37,608 nt of DNA from the NCBI GenBank assembly GCA_002840715.1, contig PHBW01000025.1, positions 1-37,608 of the forward strand, given 5' to 3'. The position numbers and the translations under genes were made by a program. This document shows positions 23,765 to 31,239 of the stretch, one piece after another. Each line of letters opens with the position of its first letter. The first letter of the stretch is position 1. The notes beneath the pieces are model-generated. The model ran no database searches, was not told the DNA's origin, and saw only the letters and a program-made list of their open reading frames with translations. Source of the DNA: Chloroflexi bacterium HGW-Chloroflexi-4 (GTDB taxonomy: Bacteria; Chloroflexota; Anaerolineae; Anaerolineales; Anaerolineaceae).

Positions 23765-23799
23765 CAGATCCCCGGTTTCTTCAAGAAACCGGGGATCTG
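23765..23799. repeat. 17-bp-arm palindrome after the DUF3267-like gene
   Basis: A perfect inverted repeat (23765-23781, one central base, 23783-23799) reads the same on both strands around TTTCTT-C-AAGAAA. It starts 4 bases past the stop of the minus-strand gene at 23803. No T run follows on either side, so it is not a standard terminator. It has the look of a dispersed palindromic repeat that may double as a transcript end. Confidence 0.7.
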
Positions 23800-23802
23800 G
23801 GG

Positions 23803-24414
23803 TTAAATCAAGTTATTGTCAGATGTATAAAATTCCAGCACATCGCCCTTGTCGCGGGCCAAGACATCAGAGGGTGAGCGCAGCAGCCAATAAACCATCC
23901 ACAGATCGCCGCAGGCGCCGCTGGTGTTCAGCACCAGCATCCACACCAGCGGGCTCATCCACCAGGCGGGCAGTACAGCCATCAGTGCCACGCAGATCAC
24001 TGTGATCCCCACAAGCGGCGCGAGGCCGGTGATCAGGTACTGCCCTTTGGGCAAAAACCAATCGGGGGCGGCGGCATACGCGTAAATGCCCTTGAACGCA
24101 AACAGCGGACGGGTTTTGGTGAAAAGCCAGAAGCACAAGCCGTGAAAACCTTCGTGAACCACCAGCATGACGACAATCACCATCACAAACACGAGCAGTG
24201 AAATCAAGGCGCCGCCTATATTGTCAGATGAAAATGAAAAATTCATACTGCCCGGGTGAAGTGCATTGGCCAATCCGGCAAAGCCAATCCATGAAACAAT
24301 TAACAGGATCAAGCCAAACAAGTTAACCAGAATCAGGTTCTTGGTTTGGCGCAAATCCAGGGTGCGGGCATGGGTATATCCTTCAGGAAGTGTTTTGGTG
24401 GCAGATGTTTTCAT
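23803..24414 (-). CDS. DUF3267-like membrane protein, putative zinc metalloprotease
   Basis: I chose the ATG at 24414 (MKTSATKTLPEGY), giving 203 residues, over an in-frame ATG at 24489. The longer form would contain the TATAAT box at 24426-24421 and would run past the start of the divergent gene. The protein has about four to five membrane helices. HEGFH at residues 87-91 fits the HExxH zinc motif, and a later NTSGACGDLW supplies a plausible Asp as third ligand, as in DUF3267/M50-like membrane proteases. Substrate and role are unknown. The -10 box ends 6 nt before the ATG and there is no Shine-Dalgarno sequence, so a leaderless mRNA is likely. It is divergent from the lyase gene at 24471. 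Confidence 0.75.
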   Translation of the reverse strand: MKTSATKTLPEGYTHARTLDLRQTKNLILVNLFGLILLIVSWIGFAGLANALHPGSMNFSFSSDNIGGALISLLVFVMVIVVMLVVHEGFHGLCFWLFTKTRPLFAFKGIYAYAAAPDWFLPKGQYLITGLAPLVGITVICVALMAVLPAWWMSPLVWMLVLNTSGACGDLWMVYWLLRSPSDVLARDKGDVLEFYTSDNNLI

Positions 24415-24420
24415 AAAGTA

Positions 24421-24426
24421 ATTATA
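24421..24426 (-). promoter_or_regulatory. -10 box of the DUF3267-like gene, predicted leaderless
   Basis: Minus-strand TATAAT (24426-24421) ends 6 bases before the ATG at 24414. No -35 at normal spacing is evident. Confidence 0.55.
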
Positions 24427-24438
24427 GAGGCGTTTGGT

Positions 24439-24444
24439 TATAAT
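24439..24444 (+). promoter_or_regulatory. -10 box of the CitE/HpcH-type lyase gene
   Basis: TATAAT on the plus strand, 26 bases before the ATG at 24471. The predicted leader of about 20 nt includes a GGAGG site. The divergent -10 boxes of the two flanking genes are only about 12 bp apart, so the two promoters may compete. Confidence 0.5.
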
Positions 24445-24470
24445 TAAATTATCAAAACTCGGAGGCAGCC

Positions 24471-25346
24471 ATGAGACCAAGACGTGCACTTTTATATGTA
24501 CCCGGCAACGACATGAAGAAGATCACCAAAGCCGCCGGTCTGGATGTGGACGGGGTAATTCTTGACCTCGAAGACGGCGTGGCCGCCAACCGCAAAGATG
24601 AAGCTCGGGCGGTAATTCTTGACGCCTTAAAAACAGTCGATTTTGGCCGTTCTGAACGGCTGGTGCGCATTAACCCCTTTTACACCCAACGCGCCGAACA
24701 CGACCTGGCCGCCGTACTGCCTGGCAAACCGGATGCAGTGGTGGTCCCCAAAGCCAACACCGCCGAAATTATCAAAGAAACCGACCGCCTGATCACTGCC
24801 GCCGAAGCCGCCAACGGCTTTACCCCCGGCAGCATTGGCATTATCGCTCTTATTGAAAGCGGATTGGCTTTCATCCATTTGGCCGCCCTTTGCGCTGCAA
24901 GTCCGCGCCTGCAGGGGTTGATCCTCGGCGCGGAAGACCTCTGCGCAGATACCGGCATCACCCGCACCCCCGGCGCACAAGAGTTGTTATTTGCCCGCAG
25001 TTCACTCGTGATGCATGCTGCCGCTTTCGGGCTGCAGGCGATTGATATTGTGCAAACCAATTTCACCAATAACGAAATGCTTCAAGCTGAATGCAAGACC
25101 GGTTCCGAGCTTGGCTTCACTGGCAAACAGATCATCCACCCTGCACAGGTCGAGATCACCCAGGCAACTTTTACTCCCTCACCCGAAGCCATTGAGAAGG
25201 CGCAGAAGATCATGGAAGGCGCTCAAATTGCCCAGGCCAACGGCATGGGTGCATACAGTTTGGATGGAGAAATGGTGGATTTGCCGGTGGTCAAACGCGC
25301 TGAAACCATCGTGGCGCGCGCCAAGGCAGCCGGATTGATCGCCTGA
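24471..25346 (+). CDS. HpcH/HpaI aldolase / citrate lyase beta (CitE-like) family lyase
   Basis: The 291-residue TIM-barrel protein starts RPRRALLYVPGND and carries the family's metal and CoA-substrate motifs: VDGVILDLEDGVA near 23-35, LVRINPF, VVVPKANTAEI, IALIESGLAFI, GAEDLCADTGI and TGKQIIHPAQV. Relatives cleave (3S)-citryl-, malyl- or citramalyl-CoA, or act as malyl-CoA thioesterases. No citF/citD genes lie nearby, so a true citrate lyase complex is unlikely. GGAGG lies a few bases before the ATG. Codon use is GC-rich. Its stop lies one base from the stop of the convergent PP2C gene. Confidence 0.88.
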   Translation: MRPRRALLYVPGNDMKKITKAAGLDVDGVILDLEDGVAANRKDEARAVILDALKTVDFGRSERLVRINPFYTQRAEHDLAAVLPGKPDAVVVPKANTAEIIKETDRLITAAEAANGFTPGSIGIIALIESGLAFIHLAALCAASPRLQGLILGAEDLCADTGITRTPGAQELLFARSSLVMHAAAFGLQAIDIVQTNFTNNEMLQAECKTGSELGFTGKQIIHPAQVEITQATFTPSPEAIEKAQKIMEGAQIAQANGMGAYSLDGEMVDLPVVKRAETIVARAKAAGLIA

Positions 25347-25347
25347 A

Positions 25348-26265
25348 TTAGCGCGGACTGAACAGCGCCATCCAGCCCAGGTAGATGCCTGCAAACGCTG
25401 CGATCAACAGGATTATGGCGAAGAAAGCGAGCCGCAAGATCTTTGTTTTGACTGCAGCCGGTGATTTTCCTGACGGGATGTTCACCGCGATCATGCTGAG
25501 ATTATCCGAGGCGCCGCGTTGATAGACCAACAGTTTCAAGGCTTCAAGCGCGGTGTCAAGGTTGGGGTTAATCAGCAGCGTAACAATTTCATTCTCTTGA
25601 ACCAAATCAGAAACGCCGTCGCTGCACATGAAGAGTTGATCGCCGGCTTCGAGCGTCATGCCCTGCAGGTTCCTTTCGGGGCGTTCTCCAAACATCAGGC
25701 GTGAATCCACATCAGGCGCAGCCTCTGAGCCGACATATCTTTTGATCACATGAGCATTGGGGTGGCCTTTAAAATCAGCCTTGGTGATGTAACCAGCTTC
25801 AAGCGCTTCTTGCAGCCAGGTATGATCCACACTGATCTGGTGAATGCGTCCTTTTCGGATCAGGTAAATCCTTGAGTCGCCCACATTGGCAATAAATAGC
25901 CGTTTACCAAAGATCCATGCGCAGGTAGCGGTGGTGGCCATGCCTCTCAGCTCTGCCGAGACTTGGGCATTCTTCCATACCAGTTCATTGGCAGATTGAA
26001 TGGCATTTGAAAGCTGAACCATCGGCGATGAGCCATCCGTCGCTTCTATTTCGGCGATGATTTGCTCAACGGCCAGCCGTGAAGCGGTTTCTCCGCCCAG
26101 GTGGCCGCCAACTCCGTCACACAAAACGCAAAGCAGCGATTCAGGTACCAATTCTGACACCTGGTCAAAAGCCATTACACCAAGCGTGTCTTCATTGTGG
26201 TCTCTGACAATGCCCTTGTCGCTTAATGTGGCGTATGGAAGGTGAGAGCTTTTTGCTCGTTTCAT
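25348..26265 (-). CDS. PP2C-type serine/threonine phosphatase with C-terminal membrane helix
   Basis: The 305-residue protein has the metal-binding motifs of bacterial PP2C phosphatases in order: SDKGIVRDHNEDTLGV near 15-30, LLCVLCDGVGGHLGGETAS, MATTATCAWI, NVGDSRIYLI, QLFMCSDGVSDLV and GASDNLSMIAVNI. A single membrane helix near the C terminus (LRLAFFAIILLIAAFAGIYLGW) should tether the catalytic domain to the inner face of the membrane. It dephosphorylates phospho-Ser/Thr proteins. Its ATG overlaps the stop of the upstream FHA gene (ATGA, 26262-26265), which implies coupled translation and a shared pathway: FHA domains bind phosphothreonine and PP2C removes it. No Ser/Thr kinase gene is in the window. 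Confidence 0.93.
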   Translation of the reverse strand: MKRAKSSHLPYATLSDKGIVRDHNEDTLGVMAFDQVSELVPESLLCVLCDGVGGHLGGETASRLAVEQIIAEIEATDGSSPMVQLSNAIQSANELVWKNAQVSAELRGMATTATCAWIFGKRLFIANVGDSRIYLIRKGRIHQISVDHTWLQEALEAGYITKADFKGHPNAHVIKRYVGSEAAPDVDSRLMFGERPERNLQGMTLEAGDQLFMCSDGVSDLVQENEIVTLLINPNLDTALEALKLLVYQRGASDNLSMIAVNIPSGKSPAAVKTKILRLAFFAIILLIAAFAGIYLGWMALFSPR

Positions 26266-28181
26266 TCTTCTTCCTTGAACGGTTCCACTTTCAATTTTCG
26301 AGGGTTGCTTTGAAAGATCTCAAAACGGTAAATGATGGCGCCAAATTGAACCTGGTCGCCGTGTTCAAGCCGTGCACCATATTGAGAAACTGGCGCGTAA
26401 TTCAACCAGGTACCTGAACCGGAACCTTCGTCAAAGAGTTTGAATTGGTCCTGATCCAACTTGGCAATTCTCGCATGCAGCGGGCTGATCATAGAAGTGG
26501 CAAAAACCACTCGGGCTTTTTTTGCTTCACTGCCAAAAGTGGTGATCCCTTCACCCAGTGAAATTTCTGCGGGCAGATTGCTTTGCCCTTTTGGGGCGGA
26601 GATCAGCACCAACCTGGCTGGCGCCAATCCAAGGCCGGGAATGTGCGGCCAATGTTCTTTTTCTGCCAAGGCTAAACTCGGATGCAAAACTTCATTTTCA
26701 ATGATGACAGGTTGGGTCAGCGGGTCTGACAATCGGTGAGACTTTACTTGTTTGACCGTTCGATTATTGCGCAACGTTCTCAAAGCAAGCATCACCAGCA
26801 ACAAACCTGCAGCACCAATGACCACAAAAAGGGCTATGGTCGGTGCATTAAACACTGACACCATTTTTTCAAACCAGTTTTTCGGTTTTGGCTGAATATT
26901 CACATCCACGCTGAGTTCAACGGTTTGGACGATAAAACCAGCACTGTCTTCAATGCTTGCGCTGATGATATGAGAGCCGGTTTCTGTTATTTTGCTGATA
27001 TCCCATTCAAATTGTTCAAATGGAGCGTCAGTATTTTCATCAACAAGCATATTATCGACGAATAAACGGCTGTAAACCAGATCTCGTTTTAATCCATCAG
27101 GGAAGTCAACCATGATCTCCAACGGAATGACATCAGGTGTCAACACAGAATCTTTGGGTTTATCTGTTATCGTCCAGGTTCGTTCAATAAGCGCTGGAGG
27201 CGAGACGAAAATGGCATTGGGGGAGGTGACATCAAGACTAAACCCAATGGGTTCGGACTCAAAAATGGTTTCTCCCTGGGTGACTCTCACGACTGCCGAG
27301 AATTTTCCACTGGTGTTGATGGTGGTGTGGTAAACCGCTTTGTAAACATAAGACAGCGGATCAAAATACCCGCCGAGGTCTGGCAGGTCTTCCTGACCGG
27401 TGAATACCAGAAATGCTCCATCTGTATCCTCTGCGGCCTGGATGAGGGGTTCAGCCAAAGGATCGGTTGCATAAGATTGAGGACCTGCCAATATTATAAA
27501 CAGGCGTACATTGCCCAACTTGGCTCTGCTAAGGATATCGGTCAAGCCGGCGGTTTCATCTTTTGTGGGCAGGGGTGTTACATAAAGGATGGCTGTGGTT
27601 TTGATATTGCCTGTTTGGGCAGTTGCAGCCAGGTCAACGGCTGTTGAAAGGCTGGTCAACCCCTGTTTGGCTTTTTTCATGTCTGGCTGGTAATTGTTTA
27701 TTACTTCAAGCCATTCATCGGGGTCATTCGAAATTGAAGTGATGATGCCGCCATTGGCAACCAGACTGAAATCGTCCATTGATGTGATGGTCTTGGTCTC
27801 AGCCCAATCGATTAAGGCATTTTTCACCTTATCGATCCTTGCCACCTGAGCAAAGCGATTGGCAAGTGTTGGGCCTTCATTGACCGCGACGACCAACCGC
27901 ATTCCGGGTTCGAGCAGGTCAAGTTTATCAGGCACGATCAATTGCCCGTTCTCGATGATCTTTACTGAAGTTACATCCAGATTCTTATTAAAGTTGCCGA
28001 GTTCATTCATAACCCTGAATTGGATGGAGAGGTCAGGGTATTTAGTTGTGTCTGGAATTGAAACATCAATGGCGTTCGCATTTTGAGCAGCCGCGGGTTG
28101 GAAAATTGCGGCAATTATGAGAATAGAAAAAAGCGCCCTGAAGATGTGTGACTTAATGGGCAAATTTGATAAGGTTTTCAT
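26262..28181 (-). CDS. Membrane protein with vWA-like ectodomain and C-terminal FHA domain
   Basis: The 639-residue protein has an N-terminal signal sequence (about 12-32, ending PAAAQ), and then a von Willebrand A-like domain (about 90-290). The strand that should carry the DxSxS MIDAS motif reads VVAVNEGPT (96-105), so metal binding is probably lost. A beta-sandwich region follows (about 345-428), then a membrane helix (448-468) and a cytoplasmic FHA domain (about 538-622) with Gly550, SPLH at 566-569 and a GSGTWLN stretch. It should sense or scaffold outside and bind phosphothreonine proteins inside. A TACAAT box ends 7 nt before the ATG with no Shine-Dalgarno site, so a leaderless transcript is predicted. 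It forms an operon with the PP2C phosphatase. Confidence 0.85.
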   Translation of the reverse strand: MKTLSNLPIKSHIFRALFSILIIAAIFQPAAAQNANAIDVSIPDTTKYPDLSIQFRVMNELGNFNKNLDVTSVKIIENGQLIVPDKLDLLEPGMRLVVAVNEGPTLANRFAQVARIDKVKNALIDWAETKTITSMDDFSLVANGGIITSISNDPDEWLEVINNYQPDMKKAKQGLTSLSTAVDLAATAQTGNIKTTAILYVTPLPTKDETAGLTDILSRAKLGNVRLFIILAGPQSYATDPLAEPLIQAAEDTDGAFLVFTGQEDLPDLGGYFDPLSYVYKAVYHTTINTSGKFSAVVRVTQGETIFESEPIGFSLDVTSPNAIFVSPPALIERTWTITDKPKDSVLTPDVIPLEIMVDFPDGLKRDLVYSRLFVDNMLVDENTDAPFEQFEWDISKITETGSHIISASIEDSAGFIVQTVELSVDVNIQPKPKNWFEKMVSVFNAPTIALFVVIGAAGLLLVMLALRTLRNNRTVKQVKSHRLSDPLTQPVIIENEVLHPSLALAEKEHWPHIPGLGLAPARLVLISAPKGQSNLPAEISLGEGITTFGSEAKKARVVFATSMISPLHARIAKLDQDQFKLFDEGSGSGTWLNYAPVSQYGARLEHGDQVQFGAIIYRFEIFQSNPRKLKVEPFKEEE

Positions 28182-28188
28182 ATTTGCT

Positions 28189-28194
28189 ATTGTA
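28189..28194 (-). promoter_or_regulatory. -10 box of the FHA-PP2C operon, predicted leaderless
   Basis: Minus-strand TACAAT (28194-28189) lies in the 54-bp gap after guaA and ends 7 bases before the ATG at 28181. There is no clear -35 and no Shine-Dalgarno sequence. Confidence 0.5.
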
Positions 28195-28235
28195 TGCGAA
28201 AAAAGGCGATTATGACCGATAAATTAAATGTGAAT

Positions 28236-29792
28236 TTATTCCCATTCAATGGTCGCAGGAGGTTTACTGGTGATGTCATAGACCACTCGGTTGACACCTT
28301 TCACTTCATTGACAATGCGGTTGGCTACTCTCGACAACACTTGAGGTGGAATCGGAGCCCAATCTGCGGTCATAAAGTCTTCAGTGGTAACAGCTCGAAG
28401 TGCAATCACTTCTTGATAGGTGCGTTGATCACCCATCACACCTACCGTTTTTACGGGAAGTAGCACTGCAAAAGCTTGCGAGATCAACAATGATTCGCCA
28501 GTGGTCTTTTTATTAATCAACCCTTCAGCGATAAGTTCAGAAATAAAAATATCATCTGCGTTTTGCAATGTCTCAATGCGTTTAGGGGTAATTTCTCCGA
28601 GGCAGCGGACAGCCAAGCCGGGGCCGGGGAAGGGCTGCCGCCACACCAGTTCGCTTGGTAACCCAAGACCTTCGCCAATTTGTCGTACTTCATCTTTAAA
28701 TAAATAACGCAGCGGTTCAACCAATTTGAAGCGCATTTTTTCAGGTAGACCACCAACATTGTGGTGGGTTTTGATCTTTGCGGCTTTATTGCGGTCGGGC
28801 GCTGATGATTCGACCACATCCGGATAAATGGTGCCCTGTACTAAAAATTCAGGGTTACCCATGCGTTGTGCTTCTTCTTCAAAAAAGTGAATAAACATAC
28901 CACCAATGATCCTGCGCTTTTGTTCTGGCTCGGTTACGCCATTGAGCGCGGTGAAATAATCATCGCTGGCATGTACGGTGATCAGTTTTAGGCCGATATG
29001 TTTGGCAAAGGCTGTTTCAACTTGTTGAACTTCATTTTTTCGCAGCATGCCGGTGTCAACAAAAACTGCTGAAAGTTGGTTGCCAATCGCGCGGTGCACC
29101 AGTGCAGTGGCAACGCTTGAGTCCACGCCGCCGCTGACAGCAGAAATCACCTGTCGATCACCAACCTGTTTGCGGATGCCATCAACAGCCTGTTCGATAA
29201 TGTTTGCAGCAGTCCATTCGGCTTTCAAGCCGCATATTTTTAAGATGAAATTCTCAAGCAACTGCTTGCCAAGTTTGGTATGCCTGACTTCAGGGTGGAA
29301 CTGAACTGCGTAATAACGGCGGGCGTCATCCGCCATGGCACAGATGGGCGAGTTGCCCGAAGTTGCTAAAGAGGCGAAACCTGGCGGCAGTTTTTCAGTG
29401 CGGTCGCCGTGTGACATCCAAACCGTCATTGATGAAGCTGGTAATAGTGCGTTTTCGCTAATAGATTCTACTTCTGCCAACCCATATTCACGGGCTTCAG
29501 AAGAAGTAACCTGGCCACCTAGATGGTGAGCCAGAATATGCATGCCGTAACAGATCCCTAAAATGGGTGATCCAGACTGGATCACGAAGTCTTGAAGGAT
29601 GGGCGCGTTTTCTTCATAAACAGATGCTGGACCACCTGATAGAATGAAGGCTTTTGGATTCAAGTTTTTGATCTGCGCTTCGGGAGCATCCCAAGGAAAG
29701 ATTTCGCAGTAGACTTGCATTTCGCGAATCCGACGGGCGATCAATTGGGTATATTGGGAACCAAAATCCAGAATAGCTACGGCATCAGGCAT
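28236..29792 (-). CDS. guaA: GMP synthase (glutamine-hydrolysing)
   Basis: The 518-residue enzyme converts XMP to GMP using ATP and glutamine. The N-terminal class I amidotransferase has the nucleophile Cys81 (GICYGMH) with His166 and Glu168 (FHPEV). The ATP-pyrophosphatase domain has SGGVDSS at 220-226, and the C-terminal dimerisation/XMP domain ends NRVVYDITSKPPATIEWE, the family's usual terminus. GAGGAA lies before the ATG at 29792. It follows xpt by 17 bp on the same strand, which makes a purine salvage/synthesis operon. Confidence 0.97.
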   Translation of the reverse strand: MPDAVAILDFGSQYTQLIARRIREMQVYCEIFPWDAPEAQIKNLNPKAFILSGGPASVYEENAPILQDFVIQSGSPILGICYGMHILAHHLGGQVTSSEAREYGLAEVESISENALLPASSMTVWMSHGDRTEKLPPGFASLATSGNSPICAMADDARRYYAVQFHPEVRHTKLGKQLLENFILKICGLKAEWTAANIIEQAVDGIRKQVGDRQVISAVSGGVDSSVATALVHRAIGNQLSAVFVDTGMLRKNEVQQVETAFAKHIGLKLITVHASDDYFTALNGVTEPEQKRRIIGGMFIHFFEEEAQRMGNPEFLVQGTIYPDVVESSAPDRNKAAKIKTHHNVGGLPEKMRFKLVEPLRYLFKDEVRQIGEGLGLPSELVWRQPFPGPGLAVRCLGEITPKRIETLQNADDIFISELIAEGLINKKTTGESLLISQAFAVLLPVKTVGVMGDQRTYQEVIALRAVTTEDFMTADWAPIPPQVLSRVANRIVNEVKGVNRVVYDITSKPPATIEWE

Positions 29793-29809
29793 CAGACATT
29801 CCTCACAAA

Positions 29810-30382
29810 TTATTCGCTAAATTCTATTTTTCCATCATCCAGGCTGCTGATGTGTACCAGAGCGTGGACTGGCACATTGAGGTATGCGAGTGATTCACGG
29901 CCGCCCTCAAAAGTTTTTTCAATGAGTGTTCCAACACCGATCACCTCGGCGCCGGCCGCCTGGGCTAAGCGCACAAGAGCCTGAATGGTTGCTCCTGAGG
30001 CAAGAAAATCATCTATGATCAATACCTTCTCATTTGATTGCAGATATTCAGGTGAAACGATCAATTCAACCATGTTCCCCTTGGTGTGCGAGGGTGCAAC
30101 CGTGAGATAAACAGTATGCGGCATGGTAATGGGTCGGGTTTTGCGTGCATAGACTACCGGCAGTTTCATGTGTTTGGCAGTCATAAGCGCAGGAGCAATT
30201 CCTGAGATCTCTGCGGTTAAGATTCTCGTCGCTCCTGAGTTGGCAAAGAAAGCAGCCAATTCAGCACCACAATGATCCATCAGCTCAGGATCCACCTGAT
30301 GGTTGATCAATCCGTCCACTTTAAGAATACCGCCCCCGAGATTTTTTCCTTCAGCTAAAATACGGTTCTGTAATTCTTGCAT
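29810..30382 (-). CDS. xpt: Xanthine phosphoribosyltransferase
   Basis: I chose the ATG at 30382 (MQELQNRILAEGKNLGGG) because GGAGG sits 6 bases upstream. An ATG at 30421 would translate through that site. The 190-residue protein converts xanthine and PRPP to XMP, which GuaA then aminates to GMP. It has the type I PRTase PRPP loop VLIIDDFLASGATIQALV near 115-132 and the Xpt-type start with INHQVDPELM. A minus-strand TATAAT at 30456-30451 may be its -10, with no good -35. I looked for the purine riboswitch common before xpt genes and did not find its conserved core in the gap of about 165 bp. Confidence 0.93.
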   Translation of the reverse strand: MQELQNRILAEGKNLGGGILKVDGLINHQVDPELMDHCGAELAAFFANSGATRILTAEISGIAPALMTAKHMKLPVVYARKTRPITMPHTVYLTVAPSHTKGNMVELIVSPEYLQSNEKVLIIDDFLASGATIQALVRLAQAAGAEVIGVGTLIEKTFEGGRESLAYLNVPVHALVHISSLDDGKIEFSE

Positions 30383-30530
30383 GTGATCCTCCATCATTAG
30401 TTGTACAGACATTTTACCCAATACCAGAAAAAAAGCAGGCTTTTTTAATAATTATATGAAGGCAACAAACCGGTAGAATTGTGGAGATTTTCTTTCAATC
30501 GTCTTTGTAAACAATCAGCAATTTATGGTG

Positions 30531-30539
30531 TGTTAGAAT
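30531..30539 (+). promoter_or_regulatory. Extended -10 promoter of maf, predicted leaderless
   Basis: TG-T-TAGAAT (30531-30539) is an extended -10 box that ends 7 bases before the ATG at 30547. No Shine-Dalgarno sequence lies between. Confidence 0.55.
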
Positions 30540-30546
30540 TAAAACC

Positions 30547-31215
30547 ATGAATGTTCCTCATATAGTATTAGCCTCCAACTCACCACGCCGAAGTGAAATC
30601 CTCGGCTGGACAAAATTGCCTTTTTCCATCCATCCTGCAGATATTGATGAAACACCTTTTGCCAATGAGCCTTCAGATGAGTATGTTTTAAGGCTCGCCA
30701 ATCAAAAGGCACAGGCTTCGGCTGGTTTTGCCCCTTTCAATGGGATTGTCCTGGCAGCAGACACAACGGTTGCTGATGGTAATACATTAATGGGCAAACC
30801 GGTCGATGGTGAAGACGCAAAACGCATGCTTATTCGCTTGCGCGGCAAAATTCATCAGGTTCATTCTGCAGTGGTTGTTTCAATTCCATCAAAAGGGATT
30901 AGGAAAGATGTTGTTTGTTCCACTGATGTGCATATGCGGCGATATACCGATGAGGAAATAAATGCTTATCTTGCGACTGGAGACCCGATTGATAAAGCCG
31001 GGGCATATGCAATTCAACATCCCGAATTTAGGCCTGTGATCAAGTTTGCCGGCTGCTTTGCCAGTGTGATGGGGTTTCCGCTTTGTCATTTTGAATTCAT
31101 GTTAAGGCAAATGGGCTATGGCGAACGAAGAGAAATCCCATATGTGTGTCAAGAAAAATTATCGTATTCATGTCCGATCTATCAACATGTTTTAAAGGGT
31201 GAAAAAGTAGGTTAA
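30547..31215 (+). CDS. maf: Maf-family nucleotide pyrophosphatase
   Basis: The 222-residue protein shows the Maf/HAM1 superfamily motifs: IVLASNSPRRSEIL at 6-19, VLAADTTVA with Asp72, GKPVDGEDAKRML and GDPIDKAGAYAIQ. Maf proteins hydrolyse non-canonical or canonical nucleoside triphosphates to monophosphates (dTTP/UTP or 7-methyl-GTP, depending on subtype). They act as house-cleaning enzymes and have been linked to division control. The C terminus is extended by about 25 residues beyond the usual end, with VCQEKLSYSCP. Its promoter predicts a leaderless mRNA. It is divergent from xpt-guaA and lies 24 bp upstream of the penicillin-binding protein gene. Confidence 0.9.
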   Translation: MNVPHIVLASNSPRRSEILGWTKLPFSIHPADIDETPFANEPSDEYVLRLANQKAQASAGFAPFNGIVLAADTTVADGNTLMGKPVDGEDAKRMLIRLRGKIHQVHSAVVVSIPSKGIRKDVVCSTDVHMRRYTDEEINAYLATGDPIDKAGAYAIQHPEFRPVIKFAGCFASVMGFPLCHFEFMLRQMGYGERREIPYVCQEKLSYSCPIYQHVLKGEKVG

Positions 31216-31238
31216 CCCGGATCAAAGCCGGGAGGAAA
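31216..31238 (+). promoter_or_regulatory. Small hairpin overlapping the PBP ribosome-binding site
   Basis: CCCGG (31216-31220) pairs with CCGGG (31228-31232) across a 7-nt loop. The last three bases of the stem belong to the GGGAGG site of the penicillin-binding protein gene. The stem starts directly after the maf stop codon (31213-31215). Confidence 0.4.
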
Positions 31239-31239
31239 A

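Noticed and set aside
24471..25346. Calling the lyase a citrate lyase beta subunit (citE)
   Set aside because: No citC, citD, citF or citG genes flank it, and stand-alone members of this family have other CoA-ester substrates, so only the family name is used.
30383..30546. Purine riboswitch upstream of xpt-guaA
   Set aside because: The conserved three-way junction core was looked for on the minus strand and not found. Only a TATAAT box and an A/T-rich inverted repeat with a 2-nt centre are present.
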